Below, piece by piece: positions 13,601 through 25,828 of a stretch of DNA of 64,000 nucleotides. Origin of the DNA: Silene noctiflora (taxonomy: Eukaryota > Streptophyta > Magnoliopsida > Caryophyllales > Caryophyllaceae); NCBI GenBank assembly GCA_009801015.1, contig VHZZ01001109.1, positions 83,849 to 147,848 of the forward strand, in the 5' to 3' direction. Under the pieces are notes generated by a model. That model saw only the letters and a list, made by a program, of their open reading frames with translations, was not told the origin of the DNA and did not search any database. Made by a program: the position numbers and the translations under genes. Position 1 is the first letter of the stretch. Each line of letters opens with the position of its first letter.

Positions 13601-15848
13601 CAGTTCAGTTCAGATCCTATAAGTTCAGTTCAGATCCTATAAGTTCAGTTCAGATCCTATAAGTTCACATCCTATAAATTCAGTTCNNNNNNNNNNNNNN
13701 NNNNNNNNNNNNNNNNNNNNNNNNNNNNNNNNNNNNNNNNNNNNNNNNNNNNNNNNNNNNNNNNNNNNNNNNNNNNNNNNNNNNNNNNNNNNNNNNNNNN
13801 NNNNNNNNNNNNNNNNNNNNNNNNNNNNNNNNNNNNNNNNNNNNNNNNNNNNNNNNNNNNNNNNNNNNNNNNNNNNNNNNNNNNNNNNNNNNNNNNNNNN
13901 NNNNNNNNNNNNNNNNNNNNNNNNNNNNNNNNNNNNNNNNNNNNNNNNNNNNNNNNNNNNNNNNNNNNNNNNNNNNNNNNNNNNNNNNNNNNNNNNNNNN
14001 NNNNNNNNNNNNNNNNNNNNNNNNNNNNNNNNNNNNNNNNNNNNNNNNNNNNNNNNNNNNNNNNNNNNNNNNNNNNNNNNNNNNNNNNNNNNNNNNAATA
14101 AAGTTAAATTAATTAGTTAAATTAAATTAATTAATTTAACGGATCCTGTAAGTTCAGTTCAGATCCTATAAGTTCAGTTAAGTTCAGATCTAAGTTCAGT
14201 TCAGTTCAGATCCAATAAGTTCAGTTCAGTTCAGATCCTATAAGTTCAGTTCAGTTCAAATCCAATAAGTTCAGTTCAGATCAGTTCAGATCCTATAAGT
14301 TCAGTTCAGTTCAAATCAGATCCGTTTCAGTCCAAAAGAATAGGGCCTAAATATTTCAAGTTTCTAAGTGTATTTTCGCTTTGAGGCGTGTCCCCGGCCC
14401 CAGCACCCGTATCCTTATTTTAGGACAAGGTCCCCCTGTCTAAAAACTTTAGCCATGACGAGTCCAACACTTGGGATCCACACCTGTGTCTGACACTCGT
14501 ACCCGAGTCTGAGTAACATCATTTATTTGTCTTGTGATCTATATTTGTTGATATGTTTCAGTTAGCAAGAACGTTTTTATTTGTTAAAACTTTTCACCAA
14601 GTCGTTTACTTTTTAAGAACTTTTAGCACTTGGTTTTTGTAGGCTTTAGATCTAGCATTGCTATTTGCTAAATTTGTGACATAGTTCATTGAAGCGGATT
14701 TTTGTCTTGAAAGGATGGATACCTGATGATAAAAACATAGCTTTAACCTAAAATAATTGTTGCCTTGTATGTGTCACAATAAGTGGTTGTGAATGTAGAA
14801 TTAAAGGAGACCATAAGGAGTGATAGAATAAGAGACCATACAAGATGAGAAAATGTTACACAATGACCTATGTACTGGCTGAAAATGTCTGATACAACAC
14901 GGTGTCAAATATGATTATTTTCTGCGAAATTTTCAATTATTTTGGTCTTAAATGAAGTGTCAAAGTGTCGTGTCATGTCATGTCATGTCAGACCCTTAAA
15001 GTATTGGACACCCGACGAAAGTGAAGTGCCAAAGTAACACAGACTGAGAAATGATGACAACAAAAGAGGGAAGGAAAAAGTGGATGGAACAGCATGTATC
15101 TTTTAAATCATGGATAATCTGACACTTGGATATGTACCCTAGTCCAAGTAACATAGGGTGGCTCATATCAAGGATTATTTGAGAATTGAGATGCATAGCT
15201 GAGAGATAATTACACTACCGTTGACAACAACATAACCAACAGTAGGAGTGCCTTAATCCCAAATTGATTTGGGTCCGGCTAATTTAAATCATCATTCGAA
15301 ACTGCCAATAATCGGCAAAATAATGAACAAGAAGGAAAAATAGAGAAGAAAAAAAGGATTGGAAAACACGATAAAAAGTAGAGTATACAAATTAATTTGG
15401 TACCAGCAGTCATATTGAGTAAGCTAGAATCCAATTTTTTTCGTCAACTATTCCAAAATAATCCTTGAGCATACATCTGCTGTCATGGCATTCACTCTAT
15501 CAGGTAAAGCACAAGTATAGGATCTCCACAAGTGTACCAGCTTCTGAGCCAAGTGCAAGATCTCCATCAGATAGTAAACCTATGGATCGCCCTCGGTCAC
15601 AAAGGAAGGAACTTAAACTCTGTACTAGGCCTGAGGTTGTTGCTGATTTGGAGAAGATGAAATGCATGTCAGCTCAAGAAGCAGCAGCAGCTGCTGCTCA
15701 AGCAGTAGCTCAAGCAGAGGCTGCAATCGCAGAAGCTGAAAAGGCAGCAAGGGAGGCCGAGGCTGCAGAAGCCGAGGCTGACGCAGCACGAGCGTTTGCT
15801 GAAGCTGCAATGAAGGCGTTAAAATGTCAGAAACTTCGTGCTTGGTAA
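10670..15848 (+). CDS. TRB1: Telomere repeat-binding factor (TRB / single-Myb-histone)
   Basis: Exons 10670-10819, 10930-11141, 11647-11731, 12514-12597 and 15504-15848 join in phase into 291 aa (Arabidopsis TRB1 about 300). The N-terminal Myb repeat at residues 5-60 carries W8, W28 and W53 and ends in the telobox helix VDLKDKWRN, which in this family reads TTAGGG-type repeats. A linker-histone H1/H5 globular domain spans about 120-190 ([20 protein letters not shown]). An alanine/glutamate-rich coiled coil follows at about 221-283. TRB proteins bind telomeres and telo-boxes in promoters and help recruit Polycomb PRC2 in Arabidopsis. Intron 4 is 2.9 kb and holds a MITE with a minisatellite and an assembly gap; the other introns are short. 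The exact TRB paralogue number is not certain. Confidence 0.93.
13480..14330. repeat. Minisatellite, unit about 20 bp (AGATCCTATAAGTTCAGTTC)
   Basis: Many imperfect direct copies lie on both sides of the gap. Unit lengths vary because GTTCA is repeated one to four times between successive GATCCTATAA cores. Just right of the gap the sequence is a different AT-rich AATTAATT stretch. The true array length is unknown because of the gap. Confidence 0.85.
13687..14096. other. Assembly gap (410 N)
   Basis: A run of N inside the minisatellite, presumably because the repeats could not be assembled. Its real size may differ. Confidence 0.99.
15222..15300. repeat. Short dispersed plant repeat in TRB intron 4
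   Basis: The ACAACA-rich start followed by GCCTTAATCCCAAATTGATT and GGGTCCGGCTAA recalls a common plant interspersed repeat (CCTTAATCCCAAATGATTTGGGGTCGGCTAA). I recognise the pattern but cannot place its family; it may be a SINE tail. Confidence 0.35.
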
Positions 15849-17424
15849 TTAATCTAACTTGCGTTTGCAGTTTGTGTTGTGTGGTTTGTTTGAGGTAAAC
15901 ATAATTGCATGGGGAAGGCTGCATTTATGGTATCAAATATCGATAATGATGTTGCATGCTGACCATATCTTGATGAGGTATTGGCCGTATTTATGACGGT
16001 GTATGATAAGAGGATTAAGAGCGCTTGGAAATTTTTGGTTGAGGTTTGACCCAACTCTGCTCTGTTCCCTTAAGACTTTATAAATCACACTTATGTGGCA
16101 TTAGGTTTGAGTTATACCCCACTTTAATGTTGATTTTTCGTACTTTAGTTTGCTGAAGAACATTAATCGAGATAATTTTAAACATAATGTACCTTAGGAC
16201 ATCAGGTAATAATCTTAAAGGGTAGTTCCCGAAAGAGGATTTCTTGTGCTATCTTAGCGCTGGAGACTGACTCCGTCCTTTTGTTGTATGTGTGCAGCTG
16301 ACATCAGTCACAGTTGGGCTCTTCAAGCTTGTTACTTTTGTACATTAGGAGTATGGAAAGCGTGGTCCGGATTCAGTGGTCCGAGTGTCGGACGACTGAC
16401 TATATAGCACGACATAATGTTTCATATTTATGGAAATACATGCTTCATATCTTGTAAATTTTTTGGACTACATTAATGTGAAGAAACATTTAAAATTTAC
16501 TTTCTTGGGGAAAACTTCAATTAGTGAATGCGGAACTGGAGAAATGATAGGGGTAAATTATAGTTGTGAAGATGTTTTTGATTATGAAGTGCTTGATTGT
16601 TTATAAATGTTCAACCTTCGAAATCTCGGGTCTCTTTTCTCTGATGGCTGAACTACAAAGCAAGAACCCTGCTGGTTATGGTCCATGGCAGTTTTCTTGA
16701 GAGAACAGAAAACGACAAATATCGTGAGCCATTCCATATAATGGGAGGTATCACTTGTATGAGACCGTCTCATACAAGTTACTTAGGTTATTTTGTCAAT
16801 TAATGGAATACTTTGTATCACATTTTAAATTTTATATTAGACCGACCTCGATTTCCTTGCAAAACAGTCACTGCACTTCCCAAGCATTTCAGTCTCCATA
16901 ACTCCATTGTACTTTGAATCTTGCATTGCATTAGTCTATTAGCTTTTGCCTTCATCATGTATAAATAAGTGTGTAGTTCTCCCTTGGAAATCAACCAAAA
17001 TAAAATAGCCTTTCCCATTAATTTGGTTGAAACTTGACATTTTATATTCTTGGATATATTTGTGATCAAAGTTTTAAAATACTACTCCGTACTCCGTAGT
17101 AAACAGAAATATATATAGAAATGAAAGAAATAATAAATTGGATATCCAGAGTTTTACACACGAATTGAGTAATCGACATAGTTTAAGAATCGTTACATTA
17201 ATAATGTATGTGTTCTTTCGTATCATTCCCATTTACAAGTTACAACCAATACCACCAAAATAGGATAACCCAATACAAACACGACAGCAAATGAGAAAAC
17301 TACACTGAAATTCATGGACCTCAGGAACTACTATGTCTGCATTGCCTGATAACTCTATTTGGTCCTCAAACTGTCCTAATAGTTGACAGAACTGTAATGA
17401 TACAATCGGCGAGAGAGCAAGCCG
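15849..17424. other. Gap between the convergent TRB and cyclin genes
   Basis: It contains the 3' UTRs of both genes (TRB from the left, cyclin from the right) and a perfect-arm palindrome at 16753-16779. A TACTCCGTACTCCGTA motif lies near 17085. No further gene is recognised. Confidence 0.5.
16753..16779. repeat. 27-bp palindrome, 12-bp arms with 3-nt loop
   Basis: ACTTGTATGAGA, loop CCG, TCTCATACAAGT: the arms are perfectly complementary. The GAGACCGTCTC core recurs in altered form near 25125-25244, so it is probably the relic of a small foldback element and not a terminator. Confidence 0.7.
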
Positions 17425-20400
17425 TCATCGAGCAACAGGAGTAGTACGTGGAGTGCCAGATTTAGTGGACCATGACTCCTTAACCCAGCAGGCCTTGACC
17501 GGCCCATCGATCTGACATCCTCCGGCTTCTTTCTCCAACTGCAAACAATAATTCCTAAAGGTCTCCACATCTACTTGGAGTCTAAAATCTAAGCTGAATA
17601 GCAGCTTCATCTCTAACCGGTTCATTTCTGAAGTACTTACGCCTCCTACTTTGGCGTAGTATGCATTGTTGTAAAATCTGCAGGAGAAAGCAATTAGCAG
17701 GAATCCAGCAAAAATATAGCTCGCGTATGTAAATGAAGAGAGAGCTTATATTTGACCATACAAAAATCGCCAACTTGATTCTTTGATGCACAGGTAGATC
17801 ATATATTATACAAGCTAGGGTATACAAAGAAGCTCAATGACAACATCAATCAATCGACTCAACAGCTCTTGCAAGTGAGGGCAGGGGACAGGCAGGTTGT
17901 GATGTACGCAACCTTACACCTCTTTCGACACATCATAGAGAGGTTTCAAGGTGACCCATAACAACCATTGCATTGATAATTACTACTTCACTACGAAAAG
18001 AAGCACAAGTGGTTTGTTGAGCAATGTTGATGTATTCTACCATAATCTTTGAGTCTGGCTCCTTTGGAAATGAAAAATGGTATCCGAACAAACTTTAAAT
18101 CAATAAAGATACGAAGCTTAGAAGAATGAAACTTCATGAGGAAAATGTTTAGGCAACTACTCCGTAGCTCAGAAAGAAAATAAATATTATCACAAAGTAA
18201 TATTACCTGTGACAAATTTGACTTAGCTCTATAGCTACCAACTAGACAAACTAAATTGAACAGGTGAACTGCAGTAGTTGTAGACTTGTAGTAGCCCATG
18301 TGAAACACTAAAAATGAAAGTCGCTCGCTGATCAACTGTGCACAACAAGCGTCAAACCCGGAGATATATATATCTGACTAATCCATAAGATTGGTAAACA
18401 ACTGGACATGATTGATTGAAATTGTAAACAACATTAACCCGATGGCTCAAATGCTAACACAAAGGTGCAGTTTTTGAAAATGGTGCACAATGCAAAATTC
18501 CAGTGATTCCAGGGACTTGCATCTATCCGGGAGAAGACTATCTATTTACCATCCATAAACCGTCACATAAGCTATAAGTACCATGATTACAATTTTATCT
18601 AAGAAAAAATATCATGAATGCCAAAGATTTGTTCTGCTCAACTACTACTTGCCTTCAGCCTTAATGTCACACCTCGGAAGTTATTTGTGGATCAATAGAT
18701 GTCAATGATCTAATTTTTCCCATCTATTTCTTTTAAGATTTGAAGTTGGAGCATCGACCAAATCATGCAGTATAAACACTTTCCAGCTAAAGCAAGGCAA
18801 AAGCAAAAAAAAAAAAAAAAGTGTTAAGTTGAACTACTTACGCGTCATCAATGAACTTTGCTGCCACCATTACACTTGTGACCAAAAGTCTGTGGACATT
18901 ACGTGAAGTCAAGAAAGCTTCAGATTGTTGAAGGTATCTATCCACATAAATGTATGCCACTATGAAGCAGGATGGACTGCATCCTGCATACTTGAAAATC
19001 CGCTCAATGTATTGTCGTATGCTGACAGGTGGTGATCTCGAACCATGAAATGTAGTGAGGGCATCTTCAATTTCAGCTCCCTCCAATAATATTTCATTCT
19101 TTTGGATAGATGTCTCAAGAAGTGAGGACAGAAGAGATATGAACTTCGGTGTTTTGAGAGCTCCTTTGCTGCGAGCTCTCAGGCCTAATTTGAGGTAGAT
19201 ATCAGCTCCAGCATCATCAGTATCAAGAGCCAGTCCGTTCATCTTCAGGCATGCCTACATAAACAAGAATCAGTTAGCGTCATGAAACACCATCTCATGT
19301 TAATCTAATGTGAGAGCAGCTCAATTAACTCATGATATCGCTACCCGTACGCACATTAATCCACTAGAAACAGAATAAACCCTATTTATTACGAAACATG
19401 GGCCGAACAGTCTCGGACGGACCAAAAAGGAATACATAAGCTATTGACGGGACAGGGAGTAGTAACTTATGCAGAAACTCCCATGGCATGCACTAAATTA
19501 TGATCATGTGTCGGCAGACAAGCGTAAAATATGACCTTGAACCAAACAGGCTATCAAGTCTCTGCGACAATTCTACAAGACCAGATACAATGAAGGATTG
19601 AATTATTTTACTCTTCTTATCTGTTTACTTCAATCTGGTTACAAAACAATAATGTGGCCACAAACAAACAAAGATGAATGATCAAATTCATACACACATA
19701 TGAATCCCAAACTCCCAACTAACAAAATGTATAGATGTCAATGTAGAAAGCAAATAACTGCTTAGCCAGTAACAAACACATGGGCAAATAACAGGCTTAC
19801 AGCTATCTTATTCAATAATAACCAAAGTAGCTAGTTGGCTCAACAGTAATCATTGTCAGCTACGGATTAACCAAATGCAATCTCTTCTCCAACATCATCA
19901 TATTTGTCATACAAAGAAAAAACAGGTTTTTACTTTTGACCATTTACTTGAAGTTACAACTACCTAATCTTAACTCGCACAAGAGCACAACTACAAGTTA
20001 AACCATTTTCATTGCAAATCCTACTCATGTCACTCTTCTGCATATGTACTACCAACATCTCCCCGTATTAGGTAGAGATGCAGATAAAAAGCGAAAGAAC
20101 TAAAACATATTTAAATCCCATATCATCAGCAATTCCCAACATCTTTGCACACTCGATCATGTTTATGTGCTTAACTTGCTCAAATACAACTATGTCAGCA
20201 CTTAGACATGCATACCACCAACCACCTCACCAGTAAAGCACAAAATCACAATTCACAAGTAACATAATATATATAAAAAAATAACTTAATATTAAAAGAA
20301 GACTACCATGAGCATAATTTGTACTCTCGACGAACAGTAAAAACCTTGAACACCCATATTCTTGGAAAATGCTTACTTAAAGCAAAACTTCCGGATAGAT

Positions 20401-20997
20401 GCTACAAGAAATCATCAATACATGAAGTAAAGCGTAAATCAGTCTTACTGTCCGGCCAACCTCAAGATTTATGAATGTGGTCGTATTACTTATATACAAT
20501 AATATCGAGAAGCGGTGCAGTTAAAAACTTCAGCTACAACTATAACATTCAATCCAAATGTTATCTTTTAAGTAATAAATCTAATTTTTCAGCATTTCCA
20601 CACCTTCAGTATACATAGAAAGTTGTTACCACGTCAGCAGCTTCAATATACATACCTCCAACAACCTTAACAAACATTCTCACCGACACAAAATAAACCG
20701 AAAATCACAAGTAAAACACATAAAAAAAGATAAATCTGAGACATTACTACTCAATAATCTCAAATACCAATTAAAATTACGGGCGAAAATCGAACATTAC
20801 TCAAGGAAATTAGCTAAAACTACTAATTAATCAATAACCATATCATAAATCATCCAATAACATAGAAAAGAACCAATTAATCAAGCAAAACACAGTAATA
20901 AAACAACAAAAAAAAGTTAAATTAAACGAAACTAGTAATTAAAACTTACAAAATCAGAGGAATTGATGGTGTGAGAGGAGATTATTTGCTCTGGCAT
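17425..20997 (-). CDS. P/U-type cyclin (CYCP3-1 / cyclin-U1-1-like)
   Basis: Minus-strand exons 20950-20997, 18842-19254 and 17425-17677 join in phase into 237 aa. The single cyclin box (about 60-185) has SIRQYIERIFKYAGCSPSCF, YIYVDRYL, NVHRLLVTSVMVAAKF and, across the last splice, FYNNAYYAKVGG with NRLEM, all hallmarks of the plant PHO80-like P/U cyclins. The tail KESWSTKSGTPRTTPVAR resembles Arabidopsis CYCP1;1. These cyclins pair with CDKA and link nutrient, especially phosphate, status to division. The first exon encodes only 16 aa. The family start aligns better with M21 (ATG at 19242, MNGLALDTDDAG), so a 217-aa product from exon 2 is an alternative. Both starts share one frame. Confidence 0.92.
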
Positions 20998-21445
20998 TGT
21001 ACTATTGTAATAATGTCAAGAAACCCAGTAAAAATAACATAGAAATAGACATAAAAAACAGTAAAACAAAGAGAAAATCACAAGATTTCCATGAATTGAA
21101 TTGGGTAATTGGGAATTTGTCAGGAAAATATCGTGAGCAATGATAGAAAGAAAAAGGTTGAATCTTGTTGGAGTAAAGAGTACAAAAGAGGAAGAACAGT
21201 GTGTTTTTTCCTTGCTTTCTCTCAATATTACAGTAAAGATGTGAGTTGTGAACACTTCACCAGAAAGAGAGAGAAAGGGAAGAGTGTGTTTATGGCTTCG
21301 CAATTCGCAATTATTGCCCATGTCAGCTAAGCTAGCCCGTAAAGTTATAAGGGATGATATTCATAATCAGGTTCAAGTCTGTCATTATATTCGTCCTATT
21401 GGCTTTCTAGTCTCTCTTTACCCTAAAAAAATAATATTCCCTTTA

Positions 21446-21569
21446 GTCGATGTTTTGGTTCCTTTTTTTTACACCAAAATTTAGGAAATGAATTTGGATA
21501 ATACAAAAGAGCAAATTGGAACCAAAACCCAACTAGCATGGAAAAGGAAAAGGGAACCAAGACATCGAC
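21446..21569. mobile_element. Stowaway-like MITE (124 bp)
   Basis: Terminal inverted repeats GTCGATGTTTTGGTTCC and GGGAACCAAGACATCGAC lie at the ends, with TA on each outer side (21444-21445 and 21570-21571). Short and non-coding; the TA duplication fits Tc1/Mariner-derived Stowaway elements. Confidence 0.6.
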
Positions 21570-21711
21570 TAAGACAAAATAGGTTTTTTTTAAGACCATA
21601 AAATGTCAACATTTTTTTAATACAAAAGTATTTTAATGACGAAATATAATAACTAATATTGTCATTTTTTTGTTAAAAAACTTATAGTAACATTTTATTA
21701 GAAAATATATA

Positions 21712-21907
21712 CTCCCTCCTATTTACCATTTTCCTCCCCTTCCTTTTTTTTCAGAAATAAGAGATTGAATTTGGACCACTAAAAACACACTACCCCACAT
21801 GCTATTAAATTTGCACCACACAAATCAAACCAAAAAAAGAAAATAGGGAAGAAAATCTGAATAATCCGTTTAAGAAAATAGATAAAAAAATGTAGAATAG
21901 GACGGGG
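21712..21907. mobile_element. Stowaway MITE (196 bp, CTCCCTCC ends)
   Basis: The left end CTCCCTCCTATTTACCATTT pairs with the right complement CCCCGTCCTATTCTACATTT. TA flanks both ends (21710-21711 and 21908-21909). CTCCCTCC ends are the signature of plant Stowaway MITEs. Confidence 0.7.
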
Positions 21908-22855
21908 TATATATTTAGCTCGTCTTTATTTGAGACGAAAATAGTCCATCTAAAACAAGAAAATAGAATTATTATTGGGAAATAATTGGTGGTGATTGTT
22001 GGGGCATTAGTTTTAGGAGTAAGTAATAATTATTGAGTATTGAAACGGAGAGAGGATAATGATTGTAATGACAATTCCACCGAAATTTGTTGTTAATGTT
22101 GCTGCTGTTACTGGTTGTTCTATTTCTTTACTTTTTGGCTTTTTTGGTCATTTTTCCACCCTTCCTTTGTTTTCATCTGTGTGTGCCCACTGGCCAGGGT
22201 ATACTAGAGTATTTAGGCTATTAGGTATGTGGTCCTAAATTATTTAGGCCATGTTTTTTAAGATTTAAAGTTGGTTTTACTAAATTTGTTTTAGATGGTA
22301 AGCTCATCCTCCCTCTCATTCACACCAATGATAACACTTATTTTTTTATACTTCTTTCATTCAACTTCATTCTACCACTTTATTTTTTTTATGTTTGTCA
22401 ACGCGTGTTTTACGCGCTAAATATCGTTAGCTACGCTATTTGCAAAAATTATAAAAGTTAGATATTTTTAATGTACTCGTAAAGACGAAACAAACAAGAT
22501 CCCATATAAATATATTTTCACGTAAGAGAAAATTGAAATCGAATGGTTACTTGTAAATAGTGCACAAAAATGAAAGTGGAAGAGTGGAGTTGAACGGAGG
22601 AAGTAGTATTTATGGTTGTAGAGAATTTTTGATATTAATCTTAATTTATAAGACAAAATATAGTCATTTGAGATCTTGTTTGATTTAACGTCATTAATAC
22701 TATAAAAATATCAAATTTTTATAATTTTTAATAATGAGTAACTAAAGATATCCGCATTATAAAACGTGCATCGACAAGTGTGATAAGCAAGTGTTACCTT
22801 TTGTGTGGATGAGAGAGAGTATTAATTTAGTTCATATGTTGATCTTATAAGTTTA

Positions 22856-23199
22856 GGGTAAGATTATCCGTCAGACTCTACAAAGTCTTAAGACTGCCAC
22901 ATCAGCTTTCCACTAACTTTTATTATTTCTTTATTGTTCAGACTTACCTAAGACTCACCTCATACTTTACACATTATCCGTCAGACTCACCTCAAACTCT
23001 ACTTTTCTACTTTCCACTTCACTTACATTTTTTTTTTTCAAAAAAAAAAAAATGTCACGTGGTATCCATTAATAGGATACTTTTCCACTCATGGTGGGGT
23101 CAAGACTCATCTAAAGTCTTAAGTTGAATCGTAATCTTGAGTGAGTCTTGTCTTAAGACTTATCAAAGTCATGTCACAAGACTACCAATAATCTTACCC
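22856..23199. mobile_element. Tourist-type MITE (344 bp)
   Basis: It starts GGGTAAGATTATCCGTCAGA and ends with the complement of GGGTAAGATTATTGGTAGTC, flanked by TTA at 22853-22855 and 23200-23202. Internal GTCTTAAGAC motifs sit near both ends. No coding capacity. Confidence 0.72.
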
Positions 23200-23523
23200 T
23201 TAGTTCAAATTTTATAAGATTTTGTTTCTTATGAACTTCAATTTTTTAAATCAAACTAAACCGAGTTTAGATATGAACATACATGATCTAAACTTACTAG
23301 ATCTAAAATAAATTAAACTGAATTTATAAGGTTTGAAATGAATTGAACTTAAAAAATCCCAATAATTGTGAGACACCATTATAGTGTTACCTCATACTTT
23401 TTTTTTTTTTTAATATGATTTCATTATTAATTAATGTGCTAATAAGTAATAAGCTCTCATTTACTCACCACCATTTTCTTCTTCTTTGCTCCATTTCCAC
23501 ACCCAGATCCTCCCTACCACACT

Positions 23524-24033
23524 TAAGGCTGAGAATCGGTCCAAAACCGGACTGGGCTGAACCGGACCAAAGACCGAAAATAAAAATTTAGTGGACCGAA
23601 GACCGTCCTAAAACTTTCGGTCTTGGATCGGACCGAACCCGAAATATTTGGTCCGGTCCGGTTTTGGACCGAAATGGACCTAAAACTAATTTTTTCACTG
23701 TTTCGTATACGATAATTACATTTTAATTCCTCTAAATAAAATGCATTTAAATAATTAGACGCTTTTTTTTATGAAAATCATTGACAATACTAGTTTATAA
23801 TGTCTTTGGAAGATAAAATGTTAATTTGATTAATAATATTTTAATGATTAGTCTTTACAACATGAAATTTGGTCCATTCAATCCGGCCCAAATTAACTGG
23901 TCTTAGAACGGACCGGACTGGACCGAAGACCGAAACTTGAAAAAATGAGGACCGAGGATTGGACCAAAATAATTCGGTCCGGGTTTAGTCCAGACCAAAT
24001 GATCCTGTCCGGACCTGAATTTGCTCACCCTTA
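23524..24033. mobile_element. hAT-type MITE (510 bp) with 8-bp target duplication
   Basis: The direct 8-bp repeat ACCACACT lies at 23516-23523 and 24034-24041. The ends TAAGGCTGAGAATCGGTCC and the complement of the right end, TAAGGGTGAGCAAATTCAGG, are imperfect inverted repeats. Both ends are rich in GGTCCGGTCCGG and GGACCGAAGACCG subrepeats, a common style for plant hAT MITEs. Confidence 0.8.
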
Positions 24034-25120
24034 ACCACACTAAGCATACCTTCATCAAGTCTCAGGTAACCGCTATAGGGGCGTCAAAGTAGGAGGTGCA
24101 GGGTGATGCACGGTTGTGAGTTGTGACTTAAGAGTAGGGACGCATTGGATCCAAAATCCTGCCTATATTCTGATATTCAACGGGTCAGATTAAGATCGCA
24201 ATATTTTAGATCGATTGAACTGTATCAGAACCATATGCATAGTTACATCATCAACTTTATGCCTATGCCAATGGGACACTCGCAACGCTATGCCGGTGGT
24301 ACTGTGAATCCAACCATGTATATATCGGATTTACTTACATTTCATTCTCCTATGTTACCAGATAAATAAGTAGAATTATACAAGAAGCTAAGTATGCCCT
24401 TATCGAAGCCTAGGATGTGAGATATAAATCATCCTAGAATTGGTGTGTGGTCTACAAGTATGGTGTATAATTGTACTTGTCGATGAGATGCAAGTCGGCT
24501 ATGTATAGTTGTTGATGCAAGTCGGCTATGTATAGTTGTATTACGTAGGTGTCATGAGTTGTGTACTTGTTTGTTATACGAACTCGATGTAAAGAGGTTT
24601 TCATAATGAAATGATAAATGTTCCTCATTGATTGAATATAATCCGTCAATCTCTATTGTCACATATAATATATAATATCATATATTAATTGTCAAATCAA
24701 CTCTTTAAGCGTATTATAACATATATATTTCATGTTTATATTTGTATGGGTATAGTAAGTAATGTTAGGGGGCAGTTGAGGTGCTCGCATTCAGCGTGTT
24801 ATTGATATTTTTGATATTTTTGATATTTTTTCAGGCACTAATGGACAATTTTGAATTCATGTTACAACACTTTTCAATTGTTGTCATGAGACATTACTTA
24901 GTCTCATTGTATCAACTGTACATGTTGTCTAGATCGACACTCCGATTATGACACCGCCAAAATAGAAGGGTGATGATAACGCCATTATCGCTTTGTTTAA
25001 TGTCACTCAAATACAAGCTAATTACTCGCTCTAGTCAATCATTTTTTCCCTATTTTCTTTTTGAAGCTAATTGGATTTTTAGAATATTTTATGTAGTCTA
25101 AATTAAATCACAAAAACTTC

Positions 25121-25244
25121 TGAGAGACGGTCTCTCAATAGCGTTATTGAGAGACCTCTCACATGATGGGGTGAGGGATCCACTGCTTTTTCTATTTTTC
25201 TATTATGTCTCTCACTAAATTAGTGAGAGACGGTCTCTCACGAG
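25121..25244. repeat. Small foldback element of GAGACGGTCTC palindromes
   Basis: Two strong hairpins: GGTCTCTCAATA/TATTGAGAGACC at 25129-25156 and GTCTCTCACTAA/TTAGTGAGAGAC just after 25206. Copies of AGAGACGGTCTCTCA lie at both ends of the block in the same orientation, as the motif is itself palindromic. Probably a degenerate foldback or MITE relic. Confidence 0.5.
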
Positions 25245-25828
25245 ACCTACTGAAATTAAATTGCATGTGGGGTAGAGAGTTTTGAATAGTCCAAAATCAA
25301 TTCCTTATTTTGCAAAGTGGAAGGAGGAGAAATGAGTGACTAGGGGGAGTATGTAGAGATCTTACTATTCACTCTCTCACAATTTGAATGGCATTAGTAA
25401 AAACAATAGTCGATTTATCATTACCCAAATACAATCCGTATAATAGATTATAATACAATCCGTATAATAGATTATTCACATCAGGTGTAGTACATCTGAT
25501 TGTATACTTTCTGAATTCTATTATAAAGTTTTTGAGTTTTGCTTTAAATATTATGAGTTTTAGTATAAAGTTTTTTAGTACGTTCAGTTTAAACATTAAA
25601 CTAAAAATATATAATATTGTTCAAAAACTATACATATAAATTCAAATATGCTTGAAAAAATTCATGTATGCTCAATAACTAAAAGAGTATAAGGTATTAT
25701 ATCATATGCGTAATCCTTTTTCTCAAATATAACTTGCGGGAGCTTGAATGGCTACCCTCAAAAATTCTTCTATTTGTATTCATGCTCCATTTGGGTTATA
25801 AATTTTCTACTAGCGTCATCAACTGTCA

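Larger units (their letters stand above)
13451..14347. mobile_element. Tourist-type MITE expanded by an internal minisatellite
   Basis: It starts GGCCCTGTTCTTTTGGACTT and ends CAGTCCAAAAGAATAGGGCC, a clear terminal inverted repeat. TAA flanks both sides (13448-13450 and 14348-14350). The inside is filled with repeats of AGATCCTATAAGTTCAGTTC and shorter GTTCA units, and an N run interrupts them. A 181-bp relative with the same ends lies in the SmD1 intron (44923-45103). The element sits in TRB intron 4 and has no coding capacity. Confidence 0.7.

Noticed and set aside
24145-24369. 74-aa frame after the hAT MITE
   Set aside because: No known motif, no splice context, and an isolated position in a repeat-rich gap.
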